Of a stretch of DNA of 64,000 nucleotides, positions 8,379 through 16,922 are shown one piece after another. A program made the position numbers and the translations under genes. The DNA comes from Frisingicoccus sp009929615 (GTDB taxonomy: Bacteria; Bacillota; Clostridia; Lachnospirales; Lachnospiraceae): the NCBI GenBank assembly GCA_028692275.1, contig JAQUXR010000001.1, positions 1 through 64,000 of the forward strand, read 5' to 3'. The notes under the pieces were generated by a model. That model was given only the letters and a program-made list of their open reading frames with translations. It was not told the origin of the DNA and ran no database searches. Within the stretch, counting starts at the first letter, position 1, and every line of letters begins with the position of its first letter.

Positions 8379-8432
8379 ATCTATTCTACTCCTGACTTCT
8401 TCGGCATATCCGATAATATCTTCGTATTATTT

Positions 8433-8470
8433 AAAAACAGCAGGCTGCTATTCATCGTATGCAGCCTGCC
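8433..8470 (-). terminator. Terminator after apgM
   Basis: Minus-strand GCAGGCTGC, a 12-nt loop, GCAGCCTGC, then TGTTTTTAAA; 18 nt past the apgM stop. Confidence 0.85.
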
Positions 8471-8487
8471 TTCTTATTCTCTATCCG

Positions 8488-9696
8488 CTACTCACTAAGC
8501 AGACGATCAATTAATTCATAACCTTCTTCAATAACAACATTACCGCTTTCAGACGCTTCCCGCTCATTATAATTCCAAGTCTTTTCCAAATCTTTACGGC
8601 TATCGTAAATCAGAAAAGGTACCGGATTTGATGAGTGGGTACGAATGCAGATTGGTGTCGGATGGTCCGGCATAACCAGCAGGCGATAATCTTCTCCCGA
8701 AGCATCCAACGCCTCTGTTAATGGTTTGATTATGCGCGCATCCATGTTCTCGATGGCTTTAATTTTACGTTCCACGCTTCCCTGATGCCCCATCTCATCC
8801 GGTGCTTCAAGATGTATGTACACAAAATCACTTCCATCTTTTAAAAGGGTATCTACAGCCGCTTTGGCTTTTCCTTCGTAATTCGTATTCAGTCCACCGT
8901 TGGCTCCTTCTACCTCAATGTTTTTCATCTCTGCACCGACAGCAATACCTTTCAGTAAGTCTACCGCAGAAATCATTGCCCCTTTTAAATGGGTCTTTTC
9001 TTCAAAAGAAGTGAGTGCCGGACGGGTACCCGCACCCCAGAACCAGCAGGAATTGGCTGGATTCAAGCCTTGCTTCCGGCGTTCTACGTTTAACGGATGA
9101 TTTTCCAAAATATCATAACTTTTTTTCATCATCTCCAGAAGCATTTTATCCTTCGGCAGATAATCTTTAATAACAGAACCCAAATGATCATGGGGTGGCA
9201 CTAAGTCCACAACCCGTCCATTGTCCCATATAAGTAAATGTCGGTAACTGGTTCCCACATAGAATTTATAAATGTCCGTTTCCAGTTCTTTTCGAACAGC
9301 TTCCAGCAAAATGGCTGCATCTTCTGTGGATATCTCGTCAGAACTATGGTCAATAATCGTCCGTTCTTCATATGGGATCCCATCTTCCTCAGACAAGGTC
9401 ACTATATTACAACGTAGAGCAACGTCGGTTTCTTTCATATCCACTCCGATACTCAGAGCTTCCAATGGTGAACGTCCTGTATAATAAACTCTTGGATTAT
9501 ATCCCAAAACCGCTAAATTGGCGGTGTCACTTCCCGGACTCATGCCTTCAGGAATCGTATGTGCCATGCCGATTTCAGATTTTTTTGCCAATGCATCCAA
9601 TGTTTCTGTCCTGGCATATTCCAACGGGGTCTTACCGTTAAGTTCCTGCAATGGCTCATCGGCCATACCGTCTCCCAACATTACTATATATTTCAT
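8488..9696 (-). CDS. apgM: Cofactor-independent phosphoglycerate mutase (ApgM type)
   Basis: This alkaline-phosphatase-superfamily enzyme interconverts 3- and 2-phosphoglycerate without 2,3-bisphosphoglycerate. The 402-residue length and the start MKYIVMLGDGMADEPL fit the archaeal-type (ApgM) family rather than GpmI (about 510 residues). The nucleophile segment GMSPGSDTANLAVLGYNP and late metal ligands in EAPDEMGHQG and VMPDHPTPICIRTHS are visible. It follows an ACT-domain gene by 18 nt. In some bacteria such proteins are annotated as phosphonopyruvate decarboxylase-related or near homoserine genes; that context is absent here. Confidence 0.9.
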   Translation of the reverse strand: MKYIVMLGDGMADEPLQELNGKTPLEYARTETLDALAKKSEIGMAHTIPEGMSPGSDTANLAVLGYNPRVYYTGRSPLEALSIGVDMKETDVALRCNIVTLSEEDGIPYEERTIIDHSSDEISTEDAAILLEAVRKELETDIYKFYVGTSYRHLLIWDNGRVVDLVPPHDHLGSVIKDYLPKDKMLLEMMKKSYDILENHPLNVERRKQGLNPANSCWFWGAGTRPALTSFEEKTHLKGAMISAVDLLKGIAVGAEMKNIEVEGANGGLNTNYEGKAKAAVDTLLKDGSDFVYIHLEAPDEMGHQGSVERKIKAIENMDARIIKPLTEALDASGEDYRLLVMPDHPTPICIRTHSSNPVPFLIYDSRKDLEKTWNYNEREASESGNVVIEEGYELIDRLLSE

Positions 9697-9713
9697 AATA
9701 TTTTCCTCCCTCT

Positions 9714-10163
9714 CTACTCTCTGGATAATATTTTAAGATAATGAACTCCCTGGGTTTTTTCCAGTGCATCTATCAAATCTGACAAATCACCGGTTGTATT
9801 TAAAATTTCAATGCTCAATGTCACCGAAGCCACCCCATTAATAGGAATCGCTTGATGAATAGTCAATATATTGGCATGATATTCTGCCACACAATTTAAC
9901 AGACCTGATAAAAGGCCCGGCTCATCATCCAGCTGAATCATCACCGTAAAGGTTCTTCCTCGGGAATTATCATGAAAAGGAAAAATGTCGTCCTTGTATT
10001 TATAAAAAGAACTTCTGCTGATTCCTACCCGTTCTGTTGCTTCCTGAACAGTCATGACTTTTTCAGAGTCGAGAAGCCGTTTGGCCTCAACAACTTTTAA
10101 GAGTACCTCCGGCACTGCCTTTTTCTTTACAACATAATAATTAATTCGGTCTTTCGTATTCAT
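9714..10163 (-). CDS. UPF0735-type ACT-domain protein
   Basis: A 149-residue regulatory-type protein of the PheB/UPF0735 family. Residues about 1-60 contain a helix-turn-helix-like segment (TVQEATERVGISRSSFYKYK) and residues about 70-147 an ACT domain (VMIQLDDEPGLLSGLLNC...ILTIHQAIPINGVASVTLSI). ACT domains usually bind amino acids, so a role as an amino-acid sensor is likely, but the ligand cannot be read from sequence. It sits between prfB and apgM, 18 nt before apgM, probably co-transcribed with it. Confidence 0.85.
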   Translation of the reverse strand: MNTKDRINYYVVKKKAVPEVLLKVVEAKRLLDSEKVMTVQEATERVGISRSSFYKYKDDIFPFHDNSRGRTFTVMIQLDDEPGLLSGLLNCVAEYHANILTIHQAIPINGVASVTLSIEILNTTGDLSDLIDALEKTQGVHYLKILSRE

Positions 10164-10174
10164 GTATCCGGCCT

Positions 10175-11297
10175 CTATTCTGTCTTATTTTTACCAAGAC
10201 TCCGCCATTTTAAATAGGCGTTAATGAACGGGTCGATATTTCCGTCCATGACACTGTCCACATTGCCGATTTCCGTATTTGTCCGATGGTCTTTTACCAG
10301 TTTATAAGGCTGCATAACATAGGAACGTATCTGGTTACCCCAACCGATTTCCTTAACCTCGCCTCGAATATCTGAAGCTTTTTCTTCATTCTCCTGCTGT
10401 TTCAAAATAAACAGCTTGGCTTTCAGCATCTGCATGGCTTTATCTTTATTCATGTGCTGCGAACGTTCATTCTGGCACTGAACAACAATACCTGTTGGCA
10501 AATGGGTAATACGAATTGCGGAAGACGTCTTATTAATATGCTGTCCACCGGCTCCGCTGGAGCGATACGTATCAATACGTAAATCTTTATCATTAATTTC
10601 TACATCTAAATCTTCTTCAATCTCAGGAATAACATCACAGGAGGCAAAAGAGGTCTGCCTCTTTCCTGCTGCATTAAAAGGTGATATACGCACCAGTCGG
10701 TGAACACCCTTTTCCGCTTTCAGATATCCGTAAGCATTTTCTCCATTGACCTGCATAGTAATGGCTTTGATTCCGGCCTCATCTCCATCAAGGAAATCCA
10801 GCACTTCTGTCGCAAAACCATGTTTTTCTGCCCAACGGCTGTACATACGGTACAGCATTCCAGCCCAGTCGCAGGCCTCCGTACCGCCGGCACCTGCATG
10901 CAGGGTTAAAATGGCATTATTATCATCATATTCACCATTCAGCAATGTAGCAACACGAAGTTCTTCGAGTTCCTCAATAAAGAGATTTAGAGCTTCTTCA
11001 ATTTCAGGAATCAGACTTTCATCATTCTCCTCATACCCCATCTCAATCAAGGTTTCCACATCTTCATAGGCAACTTCTAATCTGGAATACTTTTCCACTG
11101 TATCCTTCAGATGCTTAAGTTCCTTCATCGCCTTTTGGGAATTGTCCGGGTCATCCCAGAAACCCGGCTCTTCCATAATATTCTCTAATTCACCAATTCT
11201 TGACTTTTTATAAGCCAGGTCAAAGTGAATCCCTCACTTCCGCTAATGGTATTTCATAACTCGTTATGATTCCTTTGAATTGATCCAATTCAACCAC
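10175..11297 (-). CDS. prfB: Peptide chain release factor 2 (programmed +1 frameshift)
   Basis: RF2 recognises UGA and UAA stop codons and triggers peptide release. The gene needs two frames: a 25-codon zero frame from GTG at 11297 (SD GAGG 8-9 nt upstream) ends at CTT TGA (TGA 11222-11220), and a +1 shift on CTT-T continues into DLAYKK... to 10175, giving about 373 residues. Visible are the SPF codon-recognition motif (RISPFNAAGKR) and the catalytic GGQ (SSGAGGQHINKTSS). It lies 36 nt after secA, the usual Firmicute order. Frameshifting autoregulates RF2 levels in known cases. Confidence 0.96.
11220..11235 (-). promoter_or_regulatory. prfB: prfB +1 frameshift site
   Basis: Minus strand reads GTG AGG GAT TCA CTT TGA C. 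CTT TGA C is the canonical slippery CUU followed by the in-frame UGA. The internal SD-like GAGGG lies 5-6 nt from CTT, slightly farther than the 3 nt of the E. coli site. Confidence 0.93.
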
Positions 11298-11332
11298 TGC
11301 TTCACCCTCTTTCTATACTCTGTATCTGCAGG

Positions 11333-13948
11333 CTATTTATTTCGTCCACAGCATTGTTTATATTTCTTACCACTGCCACATGGACATGGGTCATTCGGAT
11401 AAACTTTATCTTCTTTACGGCGTGTTGGTTCTTTTGGTCCGGATGCATCCTTGTTTGTTCCTGTCACTTTGGCAACTTCTTCTCTCTCCGCATTCTGCTG
11501 AATACGAACATGCATCAGTGCCTGAACTGTATCCTCAAAGATACCCTGAATCATCTCATCAAACATATCTGAACCGGCAAAACGGTATTCTACCAGTGGA
11601 TCTCTCTGGCCATAGGCCTGAAGACCAATACTCTGGCGCAACTGATCCATGTTATCAATATGGTCCATCCAGCGACGGTCCATCATCTTCAAAATAACAA
11701 CACGTTCCAGTTCACGAATATGTTCTTCTTCAGGGAATTCTTTTTCTTTTGCTTCATAAATCTCATAAGCTTTATCCTGAAGTTCCTGGATAAACTGTTC
11801 TACTGTCTGACCTGCATGATCCTCTGCACGCCACGAAACATTGTGGTAAGGAATAACCGCATACAGTCCCTGTGCCAGACTAATCATATCCAGGCTTTCT
11901 GCAGCTGTTTTCTGTTCCAGTTTATCGATATCCTGCTCCCCAACCTGAGTTTCTGCAGGAATATGCATATGCACATGGTGACGAATAACATCACGAATCA
12001 TCTTCAGAACAACATCACGCATATTATCGCCATCCAATACACGCAGACGTTCGCCATAAATTGTTTCACGCTGATCATTCATAACCTGGTCATATTCTAA
12101 TACATTTTTACGAATACCATAGTTATTCGATTCAATCTTCATCTGAGCTTTTTCTACAGCACTTGAAAGCATCTTATGCTGAATCGCCTCACCATCCGGG
12201 AATCCAAGGGAATTAAACATACCCATAAGACGTTCCGAACCAAAAAGGCGCATCAAATCATCTTCCAGAGAAATGTAAAATCTGGATTCACCCGGGTCAC
12301 CCTGACGTCCTGCACGACCACGGAGCTGATTATCAATACGACGGGACTCATGTCGTTCTGTACCTATAATCATAAGACCGCCCACATCTGCAACGCCTTC
12401 GCCAAGTTTAATATCCGTACCACGGCCTGCCATATTCGTCGCGATAGTAACCGCACCCATCTGTCCGGCTTCTGCAACGATTTCTGCTTCCAGTTCGTGA
12501 AATTTAGCATTCAATACTTTATGAGGAATTCCCCGTTTTTTCAATGCATCACTGAAAATCTCGGAAGATTCAATGGTAATCGTACCAACCAGAACCGGTT
12601 GTCCCTTTGCATGAGCTTCTGTAATAACATCTGCAACGGCATCAACCTTTTCTTTTTTCGTCTTATAAACCAAATCTTCATGGTCTTTACGACGTACAGG
12701 TTCATTGGTTGGAATCTCAATAACATCCATTCCATAAATATCGCGGAATTCCTGTTCCTCTGTCAAAGCAGTACCTGTCATACCTGCTTTTTTCTCATAT
12801 TTATTAAAGAAGTTCTGGAAGGTAATCGTTGCCAGAGTCTTGCTTTCCCGTTTAACCTTTACGCCTTCTTTTGCTTCAATTGCCTGATGCAGACCATCAG
12901 AATAACGACGTCCCGGCATAATACGTCCCGTAAATTCATCTACAATCAGAACCTGATCATCTTTTACAACATAATCGTGGTCTCTGTGCATCAGATTATG
13001 GGCACGAAGCGCCAGGATAATATTATGCTGAATCTCTAAATGTTCTGCCTCTGCCAGGTTATCAATGTGGAAGAACTGCTCAACCTTTTTCACACCATCT
13101 TCTGTTAAGGATACTGTCTTCTCCTTCTCATTGACAATGTAATCTCCCGTCTCGACAATCTCTTCGCCCATAATAGCCGTCATCTTTGTCATCTCACCAC
13201 TGGCTTCTCCACGTTCCAGCTGACGCGCCAGAATATCACAGGCTCTGTACAGCTCTGTAGATTTACCACTCTGGCCCGAAATAATCAATGGGGTTCTGGC
13301 CTCATCAATTAAAACAGAATCGACCTCATCGATAATGGCATAATGAAGTCCTCTCTGAACCAGTTTCTCTTTATAAACAACCATGTTATCTCTCAGATAA
13401 TCAAATCCCAGTTCATTGTTCGTCGCATAGGTAATATCGCAGCCATAAGCCACCTTCCTCTCTTCCGGTGTCATGCTGTTTAAAACAACACCAACGGTAA
13501 GACCAAGGAACTCATGGAGTTTTCCCATCCACTCCGCATCACGCTTTGCCAGATAGTCATTAACTGTAACGATATGGACACCATTACCCGCCAAGGCATT
13601 CAAATATGCCGGCAATGTAGATACAAGGGTTTTTCCTTCACCGGTTTTCATCTCTGAAATACGGCCCTGATGAAGAATGATACCGCCAACCAGCTGCACA
13701 CGATAAGGCTTCATGCCCAAAACTCGTGAAGCCGCCTCACGGACAACTGCAAATGCTTCTGGAAGTATATCGTCTAATGTTTCACCGCGTTCAAGACGCT
13801 CTTTAAAAATATCTGTTTTGCCTCTCAGCTCTTCATCCGACAGTTTTGCCACTGCTGGTTCAAGAGCTTCAATCTTATCTACCAATGGATATACCCGTTT
13901 CAGCTCTCGCTGACTGTGGGTCCCCAGGATTTTCGAAAAAAAGCCCAT
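11333..13948 (-). CDS. secA: Preprotein translocase ATPase SecA
   Basis: SecA drives protein export through SecYEG. The true start is ATG at 13948 (MGFFSKILG...) with AGGAG 8 nt upstream; the longer frame to 14008 has no RBS and crosses the promoter region. The 871-residue protein has the DEAD-motor motifs MKTGEGKTL, IDEVDSVLIDEARTP and GRAGRQGDPGES, and ends in a SEC-C zinc motif CPCGSGKKYKQCC that binds SecB or ribosomes. prfB follows and hpf precedes it. A promoter with 17-nt spacing is present at 14012-14040. Confidence 0.98.
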   Translation of the reverse strand: MGFFSKILGTHSQRELKRVYPLVDKIEALEPAVAKLSDEELRGKTDIFKERLERGETLDDILPEAFAVVREAASRVLGMKPYRVQLVGGIILHQGRISEMKTGEGKTLVSTLPAYLNALAGNGVHIVTVNDYLAKRDAEWMGKLHEFLGLTVGVVLNSMTPEERKVAYGCDITYATNNELGFDYLRDNMVVYKEKLVQRGLHYAIIDEVDSVLIDEARTPLIISGQSGKSTELYRACDILARQLERGEASGEMTKMTAIMGEEIVETGDYIVNEKEKTVSLTEDGVKKVEQFFHIDNLAEAEHLEIQHNIILALRAHNLMHRDHDYVVKDDQVLIVDEFTGRIMPGRRYSDGLHQAIEAKEGVKVKRESKTLATITFQNFFNKYEKKAGMTGTALTEEQEFRDIYGMDVIEIPTNEPVRRKDHEDLVYKTKKEKVDAVADVITEAHAKGQPVLVGTITIESSEIFSDALKKRGIPHKVLNAKFHELEAEIVAEAGQMGAVTIATNMAGRGTDIKLGEGVADVGGLMIIGTERHESRRIDNQLRGRAGRQGDPGESRFYISLEDDLMRLFGSERLMGMFNSLGFPDGEAIQHKMLSSAVEKAQMKIESNNYGIRKNVLEYDQVMNDQRETIYGERLRVLDGDNMRDVVLKMIRDVIRHHVHMHIPAETQVGEQDIDKLEQKTAAESLDMISLAQGLYAVIPYHNVSWRAEDHAGQTVEQFIQELQDKAYEIYEAKEKEFPEEEHIRELERVVILKMMDRRWMDHIDNMDQLRQSIGLQAYGQRDPLVEYRFAGSDMFDEMIQGIFEDTVQALMHVRIQQNAEREEVAKVTGTNKDASGPKEPTRRKEDKVYPNDPCPCGSGKKYKQCCGRNK

Positions 13949-14011
13949 CCTTATCACTCCTACTAATTCTTCTATATTATTTTTCAAACTTCCTTTTAAC
14001 ACGTACAAATC

Positions 14012-14040
14012 ATTGTATCACAGAAATAAAAGTTTGCCAA
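14012..14040 (-). promoter_or_regulatory. secA promoter
   Basis: Minus-strand TTGGCA (14040-14035), 17-nt spacer, TACAAT (14017-14012), about 65 nt upstream of the secA ATG. Confidence 0.65.
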
Positions 14041-14091
14041 TAATTAAATCAGTCCCCGACGGACACCGGTCCACCTCCGACGAACATTGAC

Positions 14092-14121
14092 ATAAAAAGA
14101 CGGCTGTTCGTCACAGCCGCC
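14092..14121 (-). terminator. Terminator after hpf
   Basis: Minus-strand GGCGGCTGT-GACGA-ACAGCCGTC followed by TTTTTATG, 27 nt past the hpf stop. It separates hpf from the secA promoter. Confidence 0.85.
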
Positions 14122-14147
14122 TTTTGCTTCTTCTTATTCATTCAATT

Positions 14148-14675
14148 TTAATACTCCGGTTCAATCAAACCGTAAGTATTCCCTTTACGTTTATACACCA
14201 CATTCACATCATCTGTTTCCGCATTACGGAAAACAAAGAAGTTGTGTCCAAGCAGTTCCATCTGTATACAGGCTTCTTCAGGATCCATCGGTTTCATAGC
14301 AAATTTCTTGCTTCGTACAATCTGTACATCATCCGGATCTTCTGTCTCCATCTCAATATAGGCTTTCTGGAAATTGCCTCCGCCTCTGTTTCTGTTAACC
14401 AGACGGGTTTTGTGTCTACGCATCTGTCTTTCGATAATCTCTTGTACCAAATCAATAGAAACATACATATCATCACTTACCTGCTCAGCACGGATGACAC
14501 TTCCCTTTACCGGCACGGTAACTTCTATTTTCTGGCGATTTCTTTCAACACTGAGCGTTACGATTGCCTCAGTCTCTGGAGTAAAATATTTCTCCAGTTT
14601 TCCAATCTTCTCGTTAATAGAATCTTTCAAACCCTGAGTCACATCGATATTTTTGCCGCTGATAGTAATACGCAT
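14148..14675 (-). CDS. hpf: Ribosome hibernation promoting factor, long form
   Basis: Long HPF dimerises 70S ribosomes into inactive 100S particles in stationary phase or stress. The ATG at 14675 (MRITISGKNIDVTQGLKD) has AAGGAG 8 nt upstream. The 175-residue protein has the N-terminal ribosome-binding domain (1 to about 100) and the C-terminal dimerisation domain (about 118-175, with EACIQMELLGHNFFVFRNAET). It sits directly before secA, as in Bacillus. Its promoter is at 14709-14736 and a DnaA-box cluster starts about 255 nt upstream of its start codon. Confidence 0.96.
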   Translation of the reverse strand: MRITISGKNIDVTQGLKDSINEKIGKLEKYFTPETEAIVTLSVERNRQKIEVTVPVKGSVIRAEQVSDDMYVSIDLVQEIIERQMRRHKTRLVNRNRGGGNFQKAYIEMETEDPDDVQIVRSKKFAMKPMDPEEACIQMELLGHNFFVFRNAETDDVNVVYKRKGNTYGLIEPEY

Positions 14676-14708
14676 ACATATCACTCCTTACTGTGTTATT
14701 ATGTTTCA

Positions 14709-14736
14709 ATTATATCACATCTTCCAATTCTTTCAA
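14709..14736 (-). promoter_or_regulatory. hpf promoter
   Basis: Minus-strand TTGAAA (14736-14731), 16-nt spacer, TATAAT (14714-14709), 34 nt before the hpf ATG. Confidence 0.7.
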
Positions 14737-14930
14737 GCTAACTGCCTATATTTTCTGAAAATATTTTATAATTTCAATCTTTTTTCACAAATAGCTGACT
14801 ATATTAAAGCATTCGACTCTATCGAATGAACAACTAAAAAGTCAAGAGATTCTTCTCAATTTGCTACGTTTTTCACATTTTTACCAAAACATACATTTGC
14901 CCCTTTACACAAATATTCATCCTTATTCAT

Positions 14931-15147
14931 TGTGGATAAAGTGGATAACTCTGTGCATAATTCAAATTTACTGGATTCATAAGATTTTTCATTGTGGATA
15001 AGTTTGTGAATTGTGGATAACTCAAAATGAATATTAATCGTATTATACATTCATTCGACATAGTTTTTGTGCAAATTTAATAATCCAGCATATTTCGAGT
15101 ATCTTTTCATCAGCTTTTCCACATCTTATACCCACCCTGGTGGATAA
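14931..15147. promoter_or_regulatory. DnaA-box cluster in a 556-nt gene-free stretch
   Basis: The gap 14676-15231 holds no credible gene. Within it are three perfect DnaA boxes TGTGGATAA (reverse complement of TTATCCACA) at 14931-14939, 14993-15001 and 15012-15020. TGTGCATAA at 14952-14960 fits the relaxed TTATNCACA consensus. One-mismatch boxes occur at 14940-14948, 15115-15123 and 15139-15147. Six boxes share one orientation and the one at 15115 is opposite. A/T-rich sequence follows toward hpf (about 14750-14800). It resembles an extra-origin DnaA cluster; no dnaA or dnaN is near. Function is inference. Confidence 0.6.
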
Positions 15148-15164
15148 AATGATCCTCCTTAATG

Positions 15165-15207
15165 CAAAAACACCCGATAAATCTATAAGATTCATCGGGT
15201 GTTTTTA
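15165..15207. terminator. Bidirectional terminator after NlpC/P60 gene
   Basis: Minus-strand AACACCCGATGAATC-TTATA-GATTTATCGGGTGTT followed by TTTGC; the + strand reads a comparable hairpin followed by TTTTTATATTAT. It lies 25 nt past the hydrolase stop. Confidence 0.85.
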
Positions 15208-15231
15208 TATTATCAGAAAAAGGAAATCAAA

Positions 15232-16713
15232 TTAATTAACAATACGTGTTGCACGGCTAGGTGTTCCACCGTAATACATGCTTGTTTCAATAATACCTGT
15301 GCTGTAATCACTGGCATGAATGATGTTTCCATTACCGCTGTAAATTGCGATATGTCCAATCTCTCCACCATATGAGTATCCAAGCAAATCACCAGGCTGA
15401 AGTTCATCAAGCGATACGGAGTATCCGTAATTCAACTGTGGTGTACAGGTTCTTGGAAGTGAGTATCCAAAGTTAGAGTAAATACTCTGAACAAATCCTG
15501 AACAGTCAGCACCATTTGTCAAAGAAGTTCCTCCCCATACATATGGGTTTCCAAGGAAGTTTCTTGCATAGTCAACAATCTGCTGACCTGTGCTGCTATA
15601 GCTGTCACCGGAATTACCTTCATTATAAGATGGTTCTTCCTGTGCAGGCTCACTTGTTGTCAAATAATCACTGTGGATATAAGCAGATGTTCCGTTATAA
15701 TCAACACGGCTCCATCCATTTTCAACAATACCTGTTCGAGTTACGCTTTCGCCCTGTCCTAAACTTCCAACTCTTTCAGAACCGGAATCTGCGTTTGCTC
15801 TAACATTAACAGCATCTGTTGTCCATACAGTTTCATATGTATCTTCAATGTATAAAGAATAGTTTTCTTCTGCAGGAGCTTCCGTCTGTTCTACCTGAGC
15901 TTCTGTTTCCTGTGCAGGTGCTTCTGTCTGCTCTACTGGAGCTTCTGTCTGTCCTGCCGGAGCTTCTGTTTCCTGTACAGGTGCTTCTGTCTGTTCTACT
16001 GAAGCTTCTGTTTCCTGTGCTGCGGATTCAGCTACAACTGCTGATTCTAATTCAGCCTGCTTCTGAGCTTCCTCTTCCATGGTAACTGCTGAATTGTATG
16101 CAACGCCAACTTCGACTGCATGGTTCTTTACAAAACCTTCTACACCGTCTTTATTGACTTTTGTCCAATCCGCTTCTGGAAGAACCTCGACAACATCAAG
16201 AACTTCTTCTGCACCTGCCGTAGCAATAACTTCTGCATCGTCGGATGCTGCTGCTTTAATTTCAACATCTCCTGTAACAACCTTTGCATAGCTGTTTACA
16301 GTATCTGTATTCTTAGCTGTTTCTTCTGCTGCCTTACCTGTTACAACATACTGTGCTGCAACGTATCCTTCACAGGCACCTGACTGAATATGAAGCCATT
16401 CAGCGTTTGTTCCATCCTCGATAACCTCGAATCCGGCACCATTGTAAAGCTTACCAACTGCCTCACTGTCTGCATTTGGTTCTCTACGAATCATTACACA
16501 ATCTTCTGCTGTAGAAATTCCTTTCTTGTAAAAAGGCGAAGCAACTTCTTCAGTAGCTGTATAAATAATTTTTCCCTGGATATCTAAATCTCCAAACGAA
16601 ACTTCAATATTTGTTGTAGTAACAGGAGCCGCCTGAACCCCCAGTGGATTTGTCCCAAATACAACTGCTGCGGCTAAGCCGAAAGCGTAGGGTGCAAATT
16701 TATTTTTTCCCAT
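15232..16713 (-). CDS. Secreted NlpC/P60 cell-wall hydrolase with SH3 domains
   Basis: A 493-residue exported peptidoglycan hydrolase, probably a gamma-D-glutamyl-diamino-acid endopeptidase. It has a signal peptide (cleavage likely after VQA, residue 28), three SH3b-like domains (about 65-125, 135-200, 292-355), a Glu/Thr/Ala/Pro repeat linker with reiterated TEAPxxxTEAP units (about 238-280) and a C-terminal NlpC/P60 domain (about 378-493) with Cys404 in DCSGF, His454 in GHIAIY and His466 in IHAS. SD AAGGAGG is close to the ATG. The promoter is flanked by WalR-type boxes, fitting a wall-stress-controlled autolysin. Which bond it cuts is not shown. Confidence 0.93.
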   Translation of the reverse strand: MGKNKFAPYAFGLAAAVVFGTNPLGVQAAPVTTTNIEVSFGDLDIQGKIIYTATEEVASPFYKKGISTAEDCVMIRREPNADSEAVGKLYNGAGFEVIEDGTNAEWLHIQSGACEGYVAAQYVVTGKAAEETAKNTDTVNSYAKVVTGDVEIKAAASDDAEVIATAGAEEVLDVVEVLPEADWTKVNKDGVEGFVKNHAVEVGVAYNSAVTMEEEAQKQAELESAVVAESAAQETEASVEQTEAPVQETEAPAGQTEAPVEQTEAPAQETEAQVEQTEAPAEENYSLYIEDTYETVWTTDAVNVRANADSGSERVGSLGQGESVTRTGIVENGWSRVDYNGTSAYIHSDYLTTSEPAQEEPSYNEGNSGDSYSSTGQQIVDYARNFLGNPYVWGGTSLTNGADCSGFVQSIYSNFGYSLPRTCTPQLNYGYSVSLDELQPGDLLGYSYGGEIGHIAIYSGNGNIIHASDYSTGIIETSMYYGGTPSRATRIVN

Positions 16714-16751
16714 TGGTCATTTTCCTCCTTATTGCAGTAATTTTATGTTCT

Positions 16752-16768
16752 TGTAAATCATTTGTTAC
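16752..16768 (+). promoter_or_regulatory. WalR-type box in leader of NlpC/P60 gene
   Basis: TGTAAA-TCATT-TGTTAC matches the WalR (YycF) direct-repeat consensus TGTWAH-N5-TGTWAH exactly. It lies downstream of the predicted start site, so binding here would be repressive or auxiliary. A near match (one base off) is at 16785-16801 on the other strand. Confidence 0.5.
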
Positions 16769-16807
16769 GTTTTCAAAAACATATATTGCATTTTTGTTAC
16801 AAGTATC

Positions 16808-16836
16808 ATTCTAGCAAACTCTTTACCCCTTGTCAA
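16808..16836 (-). promoter_or_regulatory. NlpC/P60 gene promoter
   Basis: Minus-strand TTGACA (16836-16831), 17-nt spacer, TAGAAT (16813-16808) with an upstream TG two bases before it; the leader is about 90 nt. Confidence 0.8.
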
Positions 16837-16843
16837 GGAATAT

Positions 16844-16860
16844 TGTAATTTTTTTGTAAC
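16844..16860 (+). promoter_or_regulatory. WalR-type box upstream of -35
   Basis: TGTAAT-TTTTT-TGTAAC, an exact match to TGTWAH-N5-TGTWAH, ending 7 nt upstream of the -35 of the NlpC/P60 promoter, a position suited to activation. Confidence 0.6.
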
Positions 16861-16922
16861 AATTTATTTACAATTGCACCATGAACTTGTAACAAACCGC
16901 CTTTTGGAGGCTTAAATGGCCT

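Noticed and set aside
12176..13039. 287-residue plus-strand ORF
   Set aside because: Lies wholly antisense to secA; low-complexity Asn/Thr/Phe-rich translation and no RBS. A shadow frame.
14124..14741. 205-residue plus-strand ORF
   Set aside because: Antisense to hpf, runs through the hpf terminator and promoter, no RBS or recognisable domain.
14856..15050. 64-residue minus-strand ORF in the gap upstream of hpf
   Set aside because: Overlaps the DnaA boxes, has no convincing RBS and no domain; the repeated Leu-Ser-Thr comes from the boxes.
14676..15231. Chromosome origin (oriC)
   Set aside because: DnaA boxes are present but dnaA, dnaN, rpmH and any gene-strand switch are missing, so an extra-origin cluster is the better reading.
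15895..16015. Tandem repeat as a CRISPR-like array
   Set aside because: The short repeats are in frame and encode the Thr-Glu-Ala-Pro linker of the NlpC/P60 protein.
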